This document shows, piece by piece, positions 1 to 9,590 of a DNA stretch of 64,000 bases. Source of the stretch: Streptomyces sp. RKND-216 (lineage in GTDB: Bacteria; Actinomycetota; Actinomycetes; Streptomycetales; Streptomycetaceae). Location of the stretch: positions 4,246,001 to 4,310,000 of the forward strand of contig NZ_SSBQ01000002.1 in NCBI RefSeq assembly GCF_004795255.1, in the 5' to 3' direction. The notes under the pieces were generated by a model, which was not told the DNA's origin, did not search any database, and worked only from the letters and a program-made list of their open reading frames with translations. The position numbers and the translations under genes are program-made. How positions within the stretch are numbered: position 1 is the stretch's first letter; the number at the start of each line of letters is the position of its first letter.

Positions 1-15
1 CAGCCCCTCAAAACG

Positions 16-54
16 GTGTCGGGCCTCGCCCCCCTGGGGGGCGAGGCCCGACAC
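16..54. terminator. Terminator hairpin after the acyltransferase gene
   Basis: Two 19-nt arms (16-34 and 36-54) are perfect inverted complements around one base, so in practice a long GC stem with a tight loop. It lies just past the stop codon of the leftward acyltransferase gene at 68 and fits a Streptomyces intrinsic terminator without a U-tract. Confidence 0.75.
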
Positions 55-67
55 CACGTGGTGGGCG

Positions 68-1306
68 TCAGCGGCCGACCGACACCGTCTCGCGGCGCCG
101 TTCCCGCTCCCGGCCGTCCTGTCCCTGGTCCGGCTGCTCCCCGCCGCCGTGCGCGCCGTTGCGCGCTCGTGCCTGTTCGACCGGGTCCTCGCGGAAGAAC
201 CAGGACATCTTCGGCTCCATGACGAACCGGAGGGCCCGCTGCACCGGTCCGCTGCACAGCGCGGTCATCATCACCACCGCGAGCAGCGTGATGACCACCC
301 GGCTGGCCGGGTGGTCCACCCAGGCCATGTCGTACCAGTCGAACTCCCGCGAGAGCTTGATCGGGTAGACGTGCAGCAGGTAGGCGTAGAGCGTCCCTGC
401 ACCCAGCGCCGTGAACCACATGTGGCGGCGCGGCACCAGGGTGAGGAAAGCGGCGGTCAGCACCAGGGCGCAGCCGAAGAGGGCCAGGTACATCACGGCG
501 CCGACCCAGGAGGGCACGCCCATCTCCGCGGCAGGGCGGTCGTGCAGCAGCCACGCGTGGTTCATCCGCGGCACCGCCCAGTAGGAGAACACGGCGGTCG
601 CCAGCAGCAGCGGCACGGACAGCAGGCGCAGACGGCGGTCCCGCAGCATCTCGAAGTGCCGGGGCCGCAGTTGGAGGCCCAGCACGAAGAACGGCAGGTA
701 TTGCAGCACCCGCATCAGGTTGAAGTCGCCGCTGATGCTCTCGGTCACGCTCGCGCACAGACCGACGGCGAGCGCCACCGGCACGGGCCAGCGCAGCCGG
801 TGCCAGAAGGGAGCGGTCATGCGCCAGAGGAACAGCGCGACCAGGAACCACAGCGCGAAGCCCGGACGTTGCAGACTGAACTCGCGGTCCGGATTGTCCG
901 CCCAGCGCATGAAGAGTGTGTAGAGGGTCTCGAACACCAGGTACGGTACGGCGATTCCGGTGATGAGCCGCCGGATCTGGGCCGGTGTGCCGGTGAACGT
1001 CCGCGAGAGGTAGCCGGAGATGACGATGAACGCCGGCATGTGGAAGGCGTAGACCGCCAGGTACAGGGCCTCGACCGTGCGGCTGTCGTCCTGCAGCGGC
1101 TGCCAGGCGTGCCCCATGCCGACCAGCAGGATCGTGAGGTACTTCGCGTTGTCGAAGAAGGGATCGCGTTGCTTCGCTCCCGGGGCTCCGCCCTCGCGCA
1201 CGGACGACGGGGTGGAAGTGGGCGGCGTCTTCGCCGTCGGCTTCTCGGGGCGGGCCGGGGGGAGCGGGGCCCGCTCATTACGAGCGTGCAACATCTGCAT
1301 CACCAT
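68..1306 (-). CDS. Membrane acyltransferase family 3 protein
   Basis: Polytopic membrane protein of about 412 residues in the acyltransferase-3 (OafA/NodX/WecH-like) family, which moves acyl groups onto sugars or other envelope molecules from the membrane. The N-terminal block FFDNAKYLTILLVGMGHAW fits the family's first helix, and about ten hydrophobic segments follow. The open frame extends upstream to 1525, but that part is Arg/Pro-rich and not protein-like. The start is one of three in-frame ATGs (1306, 1300, 1294), none with a strong ribosome-binding site. The C-terminus is a polar tail. The gene stands alone and ends at a hairpin. The acyl donor and acceptor cannot be told from sequence. 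Confidence 0.85.
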   Translation of the reverse strand: MVMQMLHARNERAPLPPARPEKPTAKTPPTSTPSSVREGGAPGAKQRDPFFDNAKYLTILLVGMGHAWQPLQDDSRTVEALYLAVYAFHMPAFIVISGYLSRTFTGTPAQIRRLITGIAVPYLVFETLYTLFMRWADNPDREFSLQRPGFALWFLVALFLWRMTAPFWHRLRWPVPVALAVGLCASVTESISGDFNLMRVLQYLPFFVLGLQLRPRHFEMLRDRRLRLLSVPLLLATAVFSYWAVPRMNHAWLLHDRPAAEMGVPSWVGAVMYLALFGCALVLTAAFLTLVPRRHMWFTALGAGTLYAYLLHVYPIKLSREFDWYDMAWVDHPASRVVITLLAVVMMTALCSGPVQRALRFVMEPKMSWFFREDPVEQARARNGAHGGGEQPDQGQDGRERERRRETVSVGR

Positions 1307-1795
1307 AGCCGCCGGACGGGGAGAGCGAAAATCAGGGTGCGGAGCATGTCGCCCGCAGCGGGTATCAGGCGCCCCGTCAACACCCCCTTTCCCGCCGTGT
1401 CTTGTCGGGATAGCCCTCTGACCTGCGGTTTGCGAAGGTCGTGAACGAAGTGCGAAGGCGCCCTGTCGAATGCGTGAGCGGTGCGCGCGAGGGCGTGCCG
1501 GAGGGTTTCGTGTGACCCACTCCACAAGCGTCGGCCGTAATCACGGAGCGATCACGGCGGAAATGCGAATCGCGCAATCTGTATACGGCATTGACCTGCA
1601 CGAATTCGCCCCGACCGGATGACTGTCGGGCATCACGGGCATACCCGCGCGGGTGAGAGTCGGCCGATCCTGCGTCAGCCTCCTGCACCGGCGGGCGTGT
1701 TGGTGGCACGATGGAGCGAAGCGGGGCTCTGGCGGCGGATCCCCGGCCGGGTGAGGCGTACGAGGGCCCGACGAGGGCGAGGGGTGTGATCGGTT
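1307..1795. other. Intergenic region with no recognised gene
   Basis: About 490 bases between the leftward acyltransferase and the small rightward membrane-protein gene. Open frames here are short and of the Arg/Pro-rich kind produced by high GC. The divergent promoters should lie here, but I see no convincing -35/-10 pair. Confidence 0.4.
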
Positions 1796-1990
1796 GTGGA
1801 GATTTCGCTGTCGGTGGTCCTGCTGCTGGCGATCGTCCTGGTCGTGATGGTCAAGGGCGGTTCCATCAAGCCGGGCCCGGCGATCGTGGCCGCCCTCTTC
1901 GGCTTCTTCCTCGCCGCGAGCGGGGCGGCGCCGCCGATAAACAACTTCCTGGAGTCCGTCGCCAGCACGATCAACAACATCAGCATCTGA
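1796..1990 (+). CDS. Small hydrophobic protein of unknown function
   Basis: A 64-residue protein starting with GTG. Residues 3-19 form one hydrophobic helix and residues about 28-44 a second, with a short KGGSIKPGP turn between them and a polar C-terminus ending NNISI. This suggests a two-helix membrane hairpin. A perfect terminator hairpin follows the stop within 10 bases, which supports a real transcription unit. I do not recognise a named family, and no function can be assigned. Confidence 0.6.
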   Translation: MEISLSVVLLLAIVLVVMVKGGSIKPGPAIVAALFGFFLAASGAAPPINNFLESVASTINNISI

Positions 1991-1995
1991 CGCGC

Positions 1996-2028
1996 GAAGG
2001 ACCCCCGGTGTCGCACCGGGGGTCCTTC
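1996..2028. terminator. Perfect 15-bp terminator hairpin
   Basis: Arms 1996-2010 and 2014-2028 are perfect inverted complements with a TCG loop. The hairpin sits between the small membrane-protein gene on the plus strand and tRNA-Gly on the minus strand, so it can serve both. Confidence 0.85.
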
Positions 2029-2036
2029 GGCCGCGG

Positions 2037-2107
2037 AGCGGGCGACGGGAATCGAACCCGCGTAGCTGGTTTGGAAGACCAGGGCTCTACCATTGAGCTA
2101 CGCCCGC
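2037..2107 (-). tRNA. tRNA-Gly (anticodon TCC)
   Basis: On the minus strand the sequence folds into a full cloverleaf: acceptor stem GCGGGCG/CGCCCGC, D-arm AGCTCAATGGTAGAGC, anticodon loop TCTTCCAAA with anticodon TCC, and T-arm GGGTTCGATTCCC. It is 71 nt long and the 3' CCA is not encoded. It reads GGA glycine codons. Confidence 0.95.
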
Positions 2108-2225
2108 GTGCGCCGCTGTGATCCCGACCGGTCACGGCCTGTGAACAGGTCCGCGTCACGGTCCGCATCGTCTTCGCTGCGGCACGGAATGCATCGTACG
2201 GCATGTACGCTACGTGTCGCACCGA

Positions 2226-2299
2226 CGGGGTGTGGCGCAGCTTGGTAGCGCGTCCGCTTTGGGAGCGGAAGGTCGTCGGTTCGAATCCGGCCACCCCGA
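2226..2299 (+). tRNA. tRNA-Pro (anticodon TGG)
   Basis: Cloverleaf of 74 nt with acceptor stem CGGGGTG/CACCCCG, D-arm GCGCAGCTTGGTAGCGC, anticodon loop TTTGGGA giving TGG, and T-arm CGGTTCGAATCCG. The terminal CCA is encoded at 2300-2302. It lies about 110 bases upstream of the trigger factor gene. Confidence 0.95.
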
Positions 2300-2408
2300 C
2301 CACGTAGTATGGCCTCATCGCGCGTGCCTGTGTCGTGTCCGCATTTCTCATGCCGCATACGGGGCGCCCATCTCATACCCCCAGCAGTCAGCCCCAAGGA
2401 GACCGACC

Positions 2409-3824
2409 GTGAAGAGCGCCGTGGAGAACCTGAACCCGACCCGGGTTCGGCTCACTGTCGAGGTGCCCTTCGAGGAGCTCAAGTCCAACCTCGACGCGGC
2501 GTACAAGAAGATCAACCAGCAGGTCACGGTGCCCGGCTTCCGCAAGGGCAAGATCCCGGCCCGGGTGATCGACCAGCGCTTCGGCCGCGGTGCGGTGCTC
2601 GAGGAGGCCGTCAACGACGCCCTGCCGGGGCTCTACCAGTCCGCCGTCGAGGAGGGCGAGCTGAACCCGCTCGGCCAGCCCGAGGTCGACATCACCGAGC
2701 TCAAGGACAACGAGCTGCTGGCGTTCACCGCCGAGGTCGACGTCCGCCCGAAGATCGAGATCCCGGACTACTCCGGCATCGAGGTCACCGTCGAGGCCGC
2801 CGAGGTCTCCGACGAGGACGTGGACAAGGCCGTCGAGCAGCTGCGTGAGCGCTTCGCCTCCACCACCGTCGTCGAGCGGGCCGCCGCCGAGGGCGACGTC
2901 GTGAAGATCGACCTGGAGGCCAAGGTCGACGGCGAGGTCCTGGACGACGGCGTCGCGAACGGCGTCGACTACACCATCGGCTCCGGCGAGCTGCTCGACG
3001 GCATCGACGACGCTGTCACCGGCCTGGAGGCCGGCGCCACCGCCACCTTCACCTCCGAGCTCAAGGGCGGCTCCGCCGCGGGCAAGGAGGCCGAGGTCAA
3101 GGTCGACGTCACCAGCGTCTCCGCCCGTGAACTCCCCGAGCTGGACGACGACTTCGCCCAGCTGGCCAGCGAGTTCGACACCCTCGACGAGCTGCGCGAG
3201 GACAGCCGCAAGCGGCTCGGCCAGTCCAAGAAGTACGAGCAGGCGACCGAGGCCCAGGAGAAGGTCCTCGACGAGCTGATCGGCCTCGCCGAGATCCCCG
3301 TCCCCGAGAAGCTCCTCGAGGACGAGGTCAACACCCGCAAGCACAACCTGATCAACCACCAGCTCGCCCAGATGGGTATCGACCTGGCGGCCTACCTCAA
3401 GATGCAGGACAAGTCCGAGGAGGACTTCGACGCCGAGCTCAAGGAGCAGGCGGAGAAGGGCATCAAGACCCAGTTCCTGCTCGACGAGCTGGTCAACACC
3501 GAGAAGCTCAACGTCAGCCAGGAGGAGCTCACCGAGCACCTCATGCGCCGTGCGCAGTCCTCCGGCATGAGCCCCGACCAGTTCGCCCAGGCCGTCGTCG
3601 AGGGCGGCCAGGTGCCGATGCTCGTCGGCGAGGTCGCCCGCGGCAAGGCACTGGCCGTCGTGGTCGAGGCCGCGACTGTCAAGGACTCCAACGGCGAGGT
3701 CGTGGACCTCGACGACGAGGACGAGACCGCCGAGACGGTGGCCGCCGACGCGGAGGCCTCCGACGACACCGAGGCCGCCTCCACCGAGGCCGAGGCGGAC
3801 AAGCCCGAGGCCGACAAGGCCTGA
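2409..3824 (+). CDS. tig: Trigger factor, ribosome-associated chaperone and prolyl isomerase
   Basis: A 471-residue protein that binds the ribosome exit tunnel and shields nascent chains. The N-terminal ribosome-binding domain carries the family loop as [10 protein letters not shown] (about residues 43-52). The FKBP-type isomerase domain spans roughly 160-245, and the C-terminal arms form the chaperone cradle. The tail is very acidic (about residues 430-471), as in other Streptomyces. The start is the GTG at 2409 because AAGGAGA lies just upstream; the longer open frame runs back through the tRNA-Pro gene. It precedes clpP1P2, the usual Streptomyces order. Confidence 0.97.
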   Translation: MKSAVENLNPTRVRLTVEVPFEELKSNLDAAYKKINQQVTVPGFRKGKIPARVIDQRFGRGAVLEEAVNDALPGLYQSAVEEGELNPLGQPEVDITELKDNELLAFTAEVDVRPKIEIPDYSGIEVTVEAAEVSDEDVDKAVEQLRERFASTTVVERAAAEGDVVKIDLEAKVDGEVLDDGVANGVDYTIGSGELLDGIDDAVTGLEAGATATFTSELKGGSAAGKEAEVKVDVTSVSARELPELDDDFAQLASEFDTLDELREDSRKRLGQSKKYEQATEAQEKVLDELIGLAEIPVPEKLLEDEVNTRKHNLINHQLAQMGIDLAAYLKMQDKSEEDFDAELKEQAEKGIKTQFLLDELVNTEKLNVSQEELTEHLMRRAQSSGMSPDQFAQAVVEGGQVPMLVGEVARGKALAVVVEAATVKDSNGEVVDLDDEDETAETVAADAEASDDTEAASTEAEADKPEADKA

Positions 3825-3834
3825 CGCACCTTCC

Positions 3835-3871
3835 CGACGGGCCCTGGCCATGCACGGCGCAGGGCCCGTCG
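3835..3871 (+). terminator. Terminator hairpin after tig
   Basis: Arms CGACGGGCCCTG (3835-3846) and CAGGGCCCGTCG (3860-3871) pair perfectly around a 13-nt loop, 11 bases after the tig stop codon. This separates tig from the clpP operon. Confidence 0.8.
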
Positions 3872-4059
3872 TGCTCCCCGTACGCTCGGCCGGCGGCCGG
3901 GGTCACCTCCCACGCCCGGAGGGCTGTGGGAGATCCCGGACAGGCTCGGGCCGAGCCCGTCCGGCCATCGAGGACCCGGTGTCCGGGGCGCAGCCCCGGC
4001 AACGGTCGAGGGGGCGGGGCGGCAGGACGCCGCCCCCGGGCCCCGCACGCCGCGCGCCA

Positions 4060-4073
4060 CGCTGACAGCGAAC
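4060..4073 (-). promoter_or_regulatory. ClgR-like operator upstream of clpP1
   Basis: CGCTGACAGCGAAC (reverse complement GTTCGCTGTCAGCG) fits the actinobacterial ClgR pattern CGC-Y-N-A-N-R-GCG followed by WWS. ClgR activates clp operons in Streptomyces and Corynebacterium. The site is about 190 bases before the clpP1 start. A weak -10-like TAGGGT lies downstream at 4112-4117. The motif is seen; binding is inferred. Confidence 0.65.
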
Positions 4074-4250
4074 AGTCACCCGTGCGGGAGTGCGCCCGCC
4101 GACCAGCGCGTTAGGGTCCGTAGATACGAGGGCGAAGCTGTCCTCACGGCCCCGCCCGCAGGGCGAGGACGACGGACAGCTGCCGCCCGTAAGACGACGC
4201 AGTGACGGCCATGCCGAATCGCAGCCGTCCGGACACGAGCAGGTGGACAC

Positions 4251-4868
4251 GTGACGCTTCCGATGCCTTCCGCCGCCGCTGAGCCCAACTTCGGTGGTGG
4301 CCTCGGCGACCAGGTCTACAACCGACTGCTCAACGAGCGGATCATCTTCCTCGGGCAGCCGGTCGACGACGACATCGCCAACAAGATCACCGCGCAGCTG
4401 CTTCTCCTTGCCGCCGACCCGGACAAGGACATCTACCTCTACATCAACAGCCCCGGCGGATCGATCACGGCGGGCATGGCGATCTACGACACCATGCAGT
4501 ACATCAAGAACGACGTGGTGACCATCGCCATGGGCCTCGCCGCCTCCATGGGCCAGTTCCTGCTCAGCGCGGGCACCCGCGGCAAGCGCTTCGCGCTGCC
4601 GAACGCCGAGATCCTGATCCACCAGCCGTCCGCGGGCCTCGCCGGCTCCGCGTCGGACATCAAGATCCACGCGGAGCAGCTGCTCCGCACCAAGAAGAAG
4701 ATGGCCGAGCTCTCCGCGCTGCACACCGGCCAGACCGTCGAGCAGTGGACGCGCGACGCGGACCGCGACCGTTGGTTCAACGCCGAGGAGGCCAAGGAAT
4801 ACGGCCTGATCGACGAGGTGTACGGCTCCGCGGCCCAGCTTCCGGGCGGCGGCGGTACGGGCGCGTGA
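4251..4868 (+). CDS. clpP1: ATP-dependent Clp protease proteolytic subunit 1
   Basis: Serine peptidase of family S14, 205 residues, which forms the ClpP barrel with ClpP2 and works with ClpX or ClpC. The nucleophile region reads [11 protein letters not shown] and the catalytic histidine is in [10 protein letters not shown]. The start is taken as the GTG at 4251; the ATG at 4263 is an in-frame alternative that would cut four residues. The C-terminus is Gly-rich. The gene is followed 68 bases later by its paralogue clpP2, and the upstream region holds a ClgR-like site, which fits the known stress control of this operon. Confidence 0.97.
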   Translation: MTLPMPSAAAEPNFGGGLGDQVYNRLLNERIIFLGQPVDDDIANKITAQLLLLAADPDKDIYLYINSPGGSITAGMAIYDTMQYIKNDVVTIAMGLAASMGQFLLSAGTRGKRFALPNAEILIHQPSAGLAGSASDIKIHAEQLLRTKKKMAELSALHTGQTVEQWTRDADRDRWFNAEEAKEYGLIDEVYGSAAQLPGGGGTGA

Positions 4869-4936
4869 GCGCGCACCGACCGCACGGCCCGAGCATCCGC
4901 CCTCCGCAGCCAGCCCTTCACCAGGAGTACACCGCG

Positions 4937-5626
4937 ATGACCAGCCTTCCCCCCGTTCCCGGCGCCGGACTGCCGGCCGGCCCGCAGGCGCGCTACACCG
5001 GGCCGTCGCCCGACGCGCGGTACGTCGTCCCGCGGTTCGTCGAGCGCACCTCGCAGGGTGTGCGCGAGTACGACCCGTACGCGAAGCTCTTCGAGGAGCG
5101 GGTGATCTTCCTCGGCGTGCAGATCGACGACGCGTCGGCCAACGACGTCATGGCGCAGCTGCTGTGCCTGGAGTCGATGGACCCGGACCGTGACATCTCG
5201 ATCTACATCAACAGCCCCGGCGGCTCGTTCACGGCGCTCACCGCCATCTACGACACGATGCAGTTCGTGAAGCCGGACATCCAGACGGTCTGCATGGGCC
5301 AGGCCGCCTCCGCCGCCGCCGTCCTGCTGGCCGCCGGCACCCCCGGCAAGCGGATGGCGCTGCCCAACGCCCGCATCCTGATCCACCAGCCGTACAGCGA
5401 GACCGGTCGCGGCCAGGTCTCCGACCTGGAGATCGCGGCGCGCGAGGTACAGCGGATGCGCACCCAGCTGGAGGAGATGCTCGCCAAGCACTCCACCAAG
5501 GACATCGAGACCATCCGCGACGACATCGAGCGGGACAAGATCCTCACCGCCGAGGAGTCCCTGGAGTACGGACTGGTCGACCAGATCGTGTCGACCAGGA
5601 AGAGTTCCGTCGATCTGAGGGGCTGA
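4937..5626 (+). CDS. clpP2: ATP-dependent Clp protease proteolytic subunit 2
   Basis: A second S14 peptidase subunit of 229 residues with an N-terminal extension of about 50 residues (probably a processed propeptide) before the core begins at [14 protein letters not shown]. The catalytic serine lies in [15 protein letters not shown] and the histidine in [10 protein letters not shown]. In actinobacteria ClpP1 and ClpP2 combine into a mixed tetradecamer. The ATG at 4937 is preceded by AGGAG. It shares an operon with clpP1 and is followed by a hairpin before clpX. Confidence 0.97.
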   Translation: MTSLPPVPGAGLPAGPQARYTGPSPDARYVVPRFVERTSQGVREYDPYAKLFEERVIFLGVQIDDASANDVMAQLLCLESMDPDRDISIYINSPGGSFTALTAIYDTMQFVKPDIQTVCMGQAASAAAVLLAAGTPGKRMALPNARILIHQPYSETGRGQVSDLEIAAREVQRMRTQLEEMLAKHSTKDIETIRDDIERDKILTAEESLEYGLVDQIVSTRKSSVDLRG

Positions 5627-5637
5627 CCGCCCCACCA

Positions 5638-5670
5638 GCCCCCCTTGGACGCAGTCGTACCAAGGGGGGC
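5638..5670 (+). terminator. Hairpin between clpP2 and clpX
   Basis: Arms GCCCCCCTTGG (5638-5648) and CCAAGGGGGGC (5660-5670) are perfect complements around an 11-nt loop, 11 bases after the clpP2 stop. This implies that clpX has its own promoter in the remaining 90 bases or is reached by read-through. Confidence 0.8.
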
Positions 5671-5763
5671 ACACTTCGACGGTGCGGGAGGGTACCGTCT
5701 TCAGTGCACGTACCTCGGTCCGTCCCGTGCGGGACGGATCCCAGGCGATAGGGGAAGCACCTC

Positions 5764-7053
5764 GTGGCACGCATCGGTGATGGCGGCGACCTGCTCAAGT
5801 GCTCGTTCTGTGGCAAGAGCCAGAAGCAGGTGAAGAAGCTCATCGCGGGGCCAGGTGTGTACATCTGCGACGAGTGCATCGATCTCTGCAACGAGATCAT
5901 CGAGGAGGAGCTCGCCGAGTCCTCCGAGGTGCGCTGGGACGAACTGCCCAAGCCGCGGGAGATCTACGAGTTCCTCGAGGGCTACGTCGTCGGCCAGGAG
6001 CCCGCCAAGAAGGCGCTCTCGGTCGCCGTCTACAACCACTACAAGCGGGTGCAGGCCGGCGAGAACGCCGCCCCGCAGGGCCGCGACGACGGCATCGAGC
6101 TGGCCAAGTCCAACATCCTGCTGCTCGGCCCCACCGGCTCCGGCAAGACGCTGCTCGCGCAGACCCTCGCCCGGATGTTGAATGTCCCCTTCGCCATCGC
6201 CGACGCCACCGCCCTCACCGAGGCCGGATACGTCGGCGAGGACGTCGAGAACATCCTGCTGAAGCTGATCCAGGCCGCGGACTACGACGTCAAGAAGGCC
6301 GAGACCGGCATCATCTACATCGACGAGATCGACAAGGTCGCGCGGAAGAGCGAGAACCCGTCGATCACCCGCGACGTCTCCGGTGAGGGCGTCCAGCAGG
6401 CGCTGCTGAAGATCCTGGAGGGCACCAGCGCCTCGGTGCCGCCGCAAGGCGGACGCAAGCACCCTCACCAGGAGTTCATCCAGATCGACACCACCAACGT
6501 GCTCTTCATCGTCGGCGGGGCGTTCGCCGGGCTGGAGAAGATCATCGAGTCCCGGGCGGGAGCGAAGGGCATCGGCTTCGGCGCCGACATCCGCTCCAAG
6601 CGGGAGATCGAGGAGAAGAACCAGTTCGAGGACGTGATGCCCGAGGACCTGGTGAAGTTCGGCATGATCCCGGAGTTCATCGGTCGCCTCCCGGTCATCA
6701 CCAGCGTCCACAACCTCGACCGCGAGGCGCTGCTCCAGATCCTCATGGAGCCGCGCAACGCGCTGGTCAAGCAGTACCAGCGGCTGTTCGAACTCGACGG
6801 CGTCGAGCTGGACTTCGACCGCCCGGCGCTGGAGGCCATCGCCGACCAGGCCATCCTCCGCGGCACCGGCGCGCGGGGCCTGCGCGCCATCATGGAGGAG
6901 GTGCTGATGTCCGTGATGTATGAGGTGCCCTCCCGCAAGGACGTCGAGCGCGTCGTCATCACCGAGGACGTCGTCCACTCCAACGTGAACCCCACCCTCG
7001 TCCCCCGCGACCGCGGCCGCGGCCACGGCGAACCCCACGAGAAGAGCGCGTAG
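5764..7053 (+). CDS. clpX: ClpX, ATPase and unfoldase subunit of the Clp protease
   Basis: AAA+ unfoldase of 429 residues that recognises substrates and feeds them to ClpP. The N-terminal C4 zinc-binding domain has CSFCGKS and CDECIDLC. The Walker A motif is [10 protein letters not shown] and Walker B reads IIYIDEIDK. An IGF loop (KGIGFGADI) docks onto ClpP, and the GAR sensor-2 segment is [10 protein letters not shown]. The start is GTG at 5764. Length and domain order are normal for the family. Confidence 0.98.
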   Translation: MARIGDGGDLLKCSFCGKSQKQVKKLIAGPGVYICDECIDLCNEIIEEELAESSEVRWDELPKPREIYEFLEGYVVGQEPAKKALSVAVYNHYKRVQAGENAAPQGRDDGIELAKSNILLLGPTGSGKTLLAQTLARMLNVPFAIADATALTEAGYVGEDVENILLKLIQAADYDVKKAETGIIYIDEIDKVARKSENPSITRDVSGEGVQQALLKILEGTSASVPPQGGRKHPHQEFIQIDTTNVLFIVGGAFAGLEKIIESRAGAKGIGFGADIRSKREIEEKNQFEDVMPEDLVKFGMIPEFIGRLPVITSVHNLDREALLQILMEPRNALVKQYQRLFELDGVELDFDRPALEAIADQAILRGTGARGLRAIMEEVLMSVMYEVPSRKDVERVVITEDVVHSNVNPTLVPRDRGRGHGEPHEKSA

Positions 7054-7072
7054 GCGCGCGCCCCGCGTTCAT

Positions 7073-7125
7073 TCCCGCGTGGCTGCGTCGTTCTGCGGCA
7101 GCGAAGTCGCCGTGGCCACGCGGGA
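7073..7125. terminator. Bidirectional terminator between clpX and the EamA transporter
   Basis: TCCCGCGTGGC (7073-7083) and GCCACGCGGGA (7115-7125) are perfect complements enclosing a 31-nt loop with its own small hairpin. The hairpin lies between two converging genes. Confidence 0.7.
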
Positions 7126-7148
7126 GTGTCCGGTAACGGTGCAGCCGG

Positions 7149-8051
7149 TCACCGTGAGCCACCCGTGCGCTGGGTGGCCACGATGCAACCGAGGACGATC
7201 AGGGCCGCCACGGGGGCGAGCGGCGAGAGGCTCTCGCCCATCAGCACGACAGCCCAGGCGAGGGTGAGCAGCGGCTGGGCCAGCTGGATCTGACTCGCCC
7301 TGAGCACTCCGACGAGTGCCATGCCGCGGTACCAGACGACGAAGCCGGCGAACTGGGACACGGCGGCGATGTAGGCCATCCCGGCGATCGCCTTCCCGGT
7401 CGGGTGCAACGGTTCCGCAGGCAGAGCGAGGACCGTCACCAGAGCGGACACGGGAAGAGCGGCGACGACGCCCCAGGCAATGACCTGCCAGCCGGGCATG
7501 TGGGAAGCGAGCCGACCGCCCTGGGCGTAGCCCGCGGCGCACACCAGCAGGGCACCGAAGAGATGGACGTCCCCGAGCGTCGGCAGGCCATGGCTCTGCT
7601 GGAGGGTGAACGCCGCCACGGTCAGGGCGCCGAGACCGGCAGCCATCCAGAACGCCCGGGAGGGACGCCGCCCGGTCAGGAGGGTCGAGACGGCGGCGGT
7701 CGCCAGCGGCAGCATGCCGATGACCACGGCCGAGTGCGCGGTGCTGGACGTCTGCAGCGCCAGCGTGGTCAGCAGTGGAAACCCTACGACGCAGCCGCCG
7801 GCGACCGTGAGCAGGCCGGGCCAGTGCCGTCGTTCGGGCACCGGTACCCGGGCTCCGTACAGGCACGTCGCCGCGAGCAGACCCGCGAGCAGGCCCCGCA
7901 CACCGGTCGCGGTCCAGGGCCCGAAGCCGTCCAGGGCCCACGCCGTGGCGGGAAGGCTGAAGGAGAACGCCGTCACGCCGAGCGCGGCCAGGAGAGTACC
8001 GGTGCGGACCGCTACCGCCACCGTCTGAGTAGCGCTATCGTCAACTGTCAT
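7149..8051 (-). CDS. EamA-family (DMT superfamily) transporter
   Basis: A 300-residue membrane protein with about ten transmembrane helices in two EamA repeats; such proteins usually export amino acids or other small metabolites. The gene is divergent from a MocR-type regulator, and the two ATG codons overlap by two bases (ATG at 8051 here, 8050 there), so the two genes share one control region. EamA/MocR pairs are common in actinobacteria and suggest that the regulator controls the exporter. The substrate is unknown. Confidence 0.88.
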   Translation of the reverse strand: MTVDDSATQTVAVAVRTGTLLAALGVTAFSFSLPATAWALDGFGPWTATGVRGLLAGLLAATCLYGARVPVPERRHWPGLLTVAGGCVVGFPLLTTLALQTSSTAHSAVVIGMLPLATAAVSTLLTGRRPSRAFWMAAGLGALTVAAFTLQQSHGLPTLGDVHLFGALLVCAAGYAQGGRLASHMPGWQVIAWGVVAALPVSALVTVLALPAEPLHPTGKAIAGMAYIAAVSQFAGFVVWYRGMALVGVLRASQIQLAQPLLTLAWAVVLMGESLSPLAPVAALIVLGCIVATQRTGGSR

Positions 8052-8064
8052 GAATGACGGTAGC
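8034..8064. promoter_or_regulatory. Inverted-repeat operator covering both divergent start codons
   Basis: GCTATCGTCA (8034-8043) and TGACGGTAGC (8055-8064) are inverted copies with one mismatch, separated by 11 bases that contain both start codons. A third copy in direct orientation, GCTACCGCCA, lies at 8011-8020. Each arm contains a TANNNT -10-like box (TATCGT on plus, TACCGT on minus) at leaderless spacing from a start codon. Likely the binding site of the MocR regulator. Confidence 0.6.
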
Positions 8065-9513
8065 AGTTCGGGTCAGCTGGTCGCGACCCTGAGAAAGGAA
8101 CTGGACCGCTACTCGGAGGGAGAGAAGCTCCCTTCGAACCGTGCCCTGGTGACCCGTCACCGGGTCAGCCCGGTGACCGTCTCGCGGGCGATCGCCGCGC
8201 TGGCCGCCGAGGGACTTGTGGCCTCCCGGCCCGGCTCCGGAGTCTTCAAGGCCGCCGCCCGCCGCGGCACCGCCGCCCCCGGTGACGTCTCCTGGCAGGA
8301 GGTCGCGCTGTCCGCGGACCTCCCGCACACCGCGGTCGACGCGGGGAACCGCGGCACCGACGCGACCGGGGTGCTCGCCACCCTGAACGCCCCGCCGGCC
8401 GAGGTCATCGACCTCAACGGAGGCTATCTGGACGCCGCGCTGCAACCGGAACGGGCGCTTGCCGCCGCGCTGGCCAGGGCCGGCCGCCGACCCGGCACCT
8501 GGTCCCGCCCACCGGTGGAGGGCCTTGCCGAACTGCGGGACTGGTTCGCCCGCGACATCGCGGGCCCCGACGGCTCGCTCGACGCCTCGGACGTCCTGAT
8601 CACCGCCGGCGGGCAGGGCGCACTCACCACCGCGCTCCGGGCCCTGGCCCCGCCGGGAGCCGTCGTCCTGGTCGAATCGCCCACCTACCCCGGCATGCTG
8701 GCCGTCGCCCGCGCTGCGGGGCTCCGCCCCGTTCCGGTGCCCGTCGACGCCGACGGAGTGCGCACCGACCTGCTGGGGAAGGCGTTCGCGGCCACCCGGG
8801 CCCGGGTGTTCGTCTGCCAGCCGCTGTTCCACAACCCCACCGGCACCGTCCTGCCGCCGCAGCGGCGTACGGCGGTGCTGGACATCGCCCGGGCGGCGGG
8901 CGCCTTCGTCGTCGAGGACGACTTCGCACGCCGCCTCGTGCATGCTGATTCCCCTTCCACGCCACCGCCCTTGGCCGCCGACGATCCGGACGGCGTCGTC
9001 GTGCACGTGCGTTCGTTGACGAAGGCCGCCTCACCCAGTCTGCGTATCGGGGCGTTGGCCGCGCGCGGTCCGGTGTTCGAGCGGCTGCGCGCCATCCAGG
9101 TCGTCGACAGCTTCTTCGTCCCCCGGCCGCTGCAGGAGACCGCCCTCGAACTGGTCGGCTCTCCCGCCTGGGCCCGACACCTCCGGGCGCTGGCGGACGC
9201 GCTACGGGAACGCCGGACCCTCATGCTCACCGCTCTGGGCAGAGAGATGCCCACGCTGGTCCCGGACCGGCCACCCCACGGCGGATACCACCTGTGGCTG
9301 CGGCTCCGTGACGGCGCCGACGAGCACGCCGTCACCGCCACGGCGTTGCGCCTCGGCGTGGCGGTCACCGCAGGCAGCCCCTACTTCACGGCCGAAGCGC
9401 CCGCCCCGCACCTGCGGTTGAGCTACGTCAGCACGCCGGGCACCGCGCAACTGGAGGCGGGTGTCCGGCTGCTCCGCCAGGCCCTCGTACAGAACTCCGC
9501 GCTGCTGGAGTGA
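8050..9513 (+). CDS. MocR/PdxR-type GntR regulator with aminotransferase domain
   Basis: A 487-residue fusion. Residues 1-75 form a GntR winged helix (VSPVTVSRAIAALAAEGLV, then SRPGSGVF). The rest is a fold-type I aminotransferase domain with the PLP lysine in VRSLTKAASPSLRIG. MocR proteins use PLP or an amino acid as a ligand and often activate a neighbouring gene. No Shine-Dalgarno sequence precedes the ATG at 8050, which suggests a leaderless transcript. It probably controls the divergent EamA transporter through the repeats over their shared start region. The ligand is not predictable. Confidence 0.9.
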   Translation: MNDGSSSGQLVATLRKELDRYSEGEKLPSNRALVTRHRVSPVTVSRAIAALAAEGLVASRPGSGVFKAAARRGTAAPGDVSWQEVALSADLPHTAVDAGNRGTDATGVLATLNAPPAEVIDLNGGYLDAALQPERALAAALARAGRRPGTWSRPPVEGLAELRDWFARDIAGPDGSLDASDVLITAGGQGALTTALRALAPPGAVVLVESPTYPGMLAVARAAGLRPVPVPVDADGVRTDLLGKAFAATRARVFVCQPLFHNPTGTVLPPQRRTAVLDIARAAGAFVVEDDFARRLVHADSPSTPPPLAADDPDGVVVHVRSLTKAASPSLRIGALAARGPVFERLRAIQVVDSFFVPRPLQETALELVGSPAWARHLRALADALRERRTLMLTALGREMPTLVPDRPPHGGYHLWLRLRDGADEHAVTATALRLGVAVTAGSPYFTAEAPAPHLRLSYVSTPGTAQLEAGVRLLRQALVQNSALLE

Positions 9514-9540
9514 GGTGGCGGCAAGTGCGCAGCAACGACA

Positions 9541-9575
9541 GAGGGGGCGCCCGACCACCAGCCGGGCGCCCCCTC
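9541..9575. terminator. Bidirectional terminator
   Basis: GAGGGGGCGCCCG (9541-9553) pairs perfectly with CGGGCGCCCCCTC (9563-9575). The hairpin sits between the MocR gene and the converging membrane-protein gene. Confidence 0.85.
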
Positions 9576-9590
9576 TCGCATCCACTGCCG

